Below are positions 62,817-64,000 of a DNA stretch of 64,000 nucleotides, one piece after another (position 1 is the first letter of the stretch; every line of letters begins with the position of its first letter). A model generated the notes under the pieces. It was given only the letters and a program-made list of their open reading frames with translations, was not told where the DNA came from and made no database searches. The stretch is from Bacteroidales bacterium (GTDB lineage: Bacteria; Bacteroidota; Bacteroidia; Bacteroidales; Muribaculaceae), in the NCBI GenBank assembly GCA_014800895.1, contig JAAVFG010000054.1, positions 1 to 64,000 on the forward strand, read 5' to 3'. Position numbers and translations under genes: made by a program.

Positions 62817-63221
62817 TCAATGCGTTTCCCACGGAAAGAGCATTCTATCCCTATCTGCCTTTCGTGCCGGCTTCGGAGCGGAATAAGAGAATGTGTTGCA
62901 GCCATATAGCATCAGCGGCTGCTGCAGGCTCCAGCCACGGGTATAATTGCGGACATAGAGCTCCACCAATCCCTTTATGCCGGTTGCCTTTTTGCGGAGC
63001 TCACCTAAAAATTCGGTAAGATCGCAAACTTCGTTGATCACGACTTCCAGCAATACCCTACCCTTCCTGATGATTCGCGCAAAGAGACGATCGCCGTAAG
63101 ATATTGGATTGCGGCTGCCGAACTGATTTGAAAACCGTTGCTGCGAATCGGCATAGACATGCCGGAATTTTGAAGCCCCGTATACACCCTCCCCTAATCT
63201 TTTCTTCGCAATAGCATCCAT
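62817..63221 (-). CDS. Conserved hypothetical protein of Bacteroidales
   Basis: The 134-residue protein starts MDAIAKKRLGEGVYGASKFR and includes DSQQRFSNQFGSRNPISYGD, FARIIRKGRVLLEVV and the terminal RDRMLFPWETH. I recall similar short proteins in Bacteroides genomes but no function. It lacks a signal peptide and membrane segments. It is divergent from the aspartate kinase gene, with a -7 element at 63248. Confidence 0.65.
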   Translation of the reverse strand: MDAIAKKRLGEGVYGASKFRHVYADSQQRFSNQFGSRNPISYGDRLFARIIRKGRVLLEVVINEVCDLTEFLGELRKKATGIKGLVELYVRNYTRGWSLQQPLMLYGCNTFSYSAPKPARKADRDRMLFPWETH

Positions 63222-63247
63222 AATTGTCTAATTTTGTAAGTCAAGGG

Positions 63248-63255
63248 CAAATTTA
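63248..63255 (-). promoter_or_regulatory. -7 element for the conserved hypothetical
   Basis: Minus-strand TAAATTTG, 26 nt before the ATG at 63221. No -33 TTTG at the expected spacing. Confidence 0.5.
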
Positions 63256-63372
63256 TCCGTCATGACTGCTTTTTTATGGCAATCAAATGCTAACAAATAT
63301 TAAAATATACATATTTGCCAATAATACAGATCATAATTAAAACATTTTGTCGCTCTTTTAATGATTTTTATG

Positions 63373-63380
63373 TAATTTTG
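63373..63380 (+). promoter_or_regulatory. -7 element for the aspartate kinase gene
   Basis: TAATTTTG, 26 nt before the ATG at 63407. The nearest TTTG (63346-63349) is 23 nt upstream, slightly long. Confidence 0.55.
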
Positions 63381-63406
63381 CGACTTGAAGCATCAAGATT
63401 AAGACA

Positions 63407-64000
63407 ATGAAAGTATTAAAATTCGGCGGCACGTCTGTGGGTTCGCCCCAGCGCATTAAAGAGGTCGCATCCCTGATCAATGATGGAGAGCGCAAGATTG
63501 TGGTGCTCTCTGCAATGTCAAAGACTACAAATACCCTGATTGAGATTTCTGATTATCTCTACAAGAAAAATCCGGAGGGCGCTAACGATGTGATAAATCG
63601 TCTTGAGCAGCTCTATATGGATCATGTGGATAAACTTTACTCCACAGCTGAATACAAGGAGGCGACTTTAGATGCGGTAAGAGGTCATTTCGACTATATC
63701 CGCAGCTTCACTAAAGATGTGTTCACTCCCCATGAGGAGAAGGTGATCGTGTCGCAGGGTGAGCTTCTTTCCACCCGCATGATGCTCAATCTCCTCCTTG
63801 AGCAGGGTATCAACGCCTGCATGATTCCGGCGCTCGACTATATGCGCACTGATGAGAACGGCGAGCCTGATACGGCCAAAATCAAAGATAAGCTCTCCCG
63901 CCTCCTTCATGAGCTCCCCGAGGCGGATATCTATATTACACAGGGATTCATCTGCCGTAACGCATACGGCGAGGTGGATAATCTCAAACGTGGAGGAAGC
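63407..64000 (+). CDS. lysC: Aspartate kinase, 3' end outside window
   Basis: Aspartate kinase starts the Lys/Thr/Met pathway. The first 198 residues are present: MKVLKFGGTSVGSPQRIKEV, VVLSAMSKTTNTLIEISDYL, HEEKVIVSQGELLSTRMML and ITQGFICRNAYGEVDNLKRG, ending as the GGS motif begins. It resembles the monofunctional LysC of Bacteroides more than the fused ThrA form, but the missing 3' part would decide. The ACT domains are not in view. Confidence 0.88.
   Translation, partial: MKVLKFGGTSVGSPQRIKEVASLINDGERKIVVLSAMSKTTNTLIEISDYLYKKNPEGANDVINRLEQLYMDHVDKLYSTAEYKEATLDAVRGHFDYIRSFTKDVFTPHEEKVIVSQGELLSTRMMLNLLLEQGINACMIPALDYMRTDENGEPDTAKIKDKLSRLLHELPEADIYITQGFICRNAYGEVDNLKRGGS

Overview
The window looks like the chromosome of a gut-type member of the order Bacteroidales, most likely Muribaculaceae or a close relative (inference). 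Reasons: promoters fit the Bacteroidales pattern TTTG-N19/20-TAnnTTTG, genes have no clear Shine-Dalgarno sites, there are type IX secretion components and cargo (subtilase with sorting-like tail, Plug protein, PorG-like protein), and the families DUF3109, DUF362, DUF4421, DUF6242 and a Bacteroidetes GlmU-like nucleotidyltransferase all occur.

Layout. 1-11.7 kb: a secreted subtilase, a TPR sensor with a degenerate kinase module, a type I pullulanase, a DUF362 protein, cardiolipin synthase, then DUF3109, T9SS Plug, uracil-DNA glycosylase and tRNA-Arg(CCG). 11.8-30.2 kb: one uninterrupted minus-strand str-S10-spc-alpha superoperon of 33 genes (rpsL to rplQ, with fusA, secY, map, infA and rpoA), driven by a consensus promoter at 30306-30337. 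30.5-31.7 kb: a GlmU-like sugar nucleotidyltransferase.

31.7-39.3 kb is an accessory island. It holds an outer-membrane gene remnant, at least five dispersed repeat families, an eight-gene minus-strand cluster (TerB-like protein, OmpA-domain membrane protein, Lys-rich repeat protein and five small proteins), a GIY-YIG-like nuclease with a DUF6884-like protein, and, just upstream of that pair, two candidate structured minus-strand RNAs sharing an identical 21-nt segment. This island is the best place to look for something undescribed.

39.3-49 kb: a DNA-binding-like regulator overlapping a transmembrane Ser/Thr kinase, then aminopeptidase P, gamma-carbonic anhydrase-like protein, rpsU, xerC-type recombinase, hpf, mltG, DUF4421 and ribD. 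49.1-54.4 kb is a second, smaller variable zone: a HEPN-type Abi protein with a long leader, an outer-membrane receptor broken at a G6 tract, and an AAA-ATPase/PD-(D/E)XK protein. 54.5-64 kb is the envelope cluster DUF6242-porG-uppS-bamA-two skp/ompH genes-murI, followed by a small TPR protein, a conserved hypothetical and the start of an aspartate kinase gene that runs off the window.

All calls come from reading the sequence. No database search, folding program or alignment was run.
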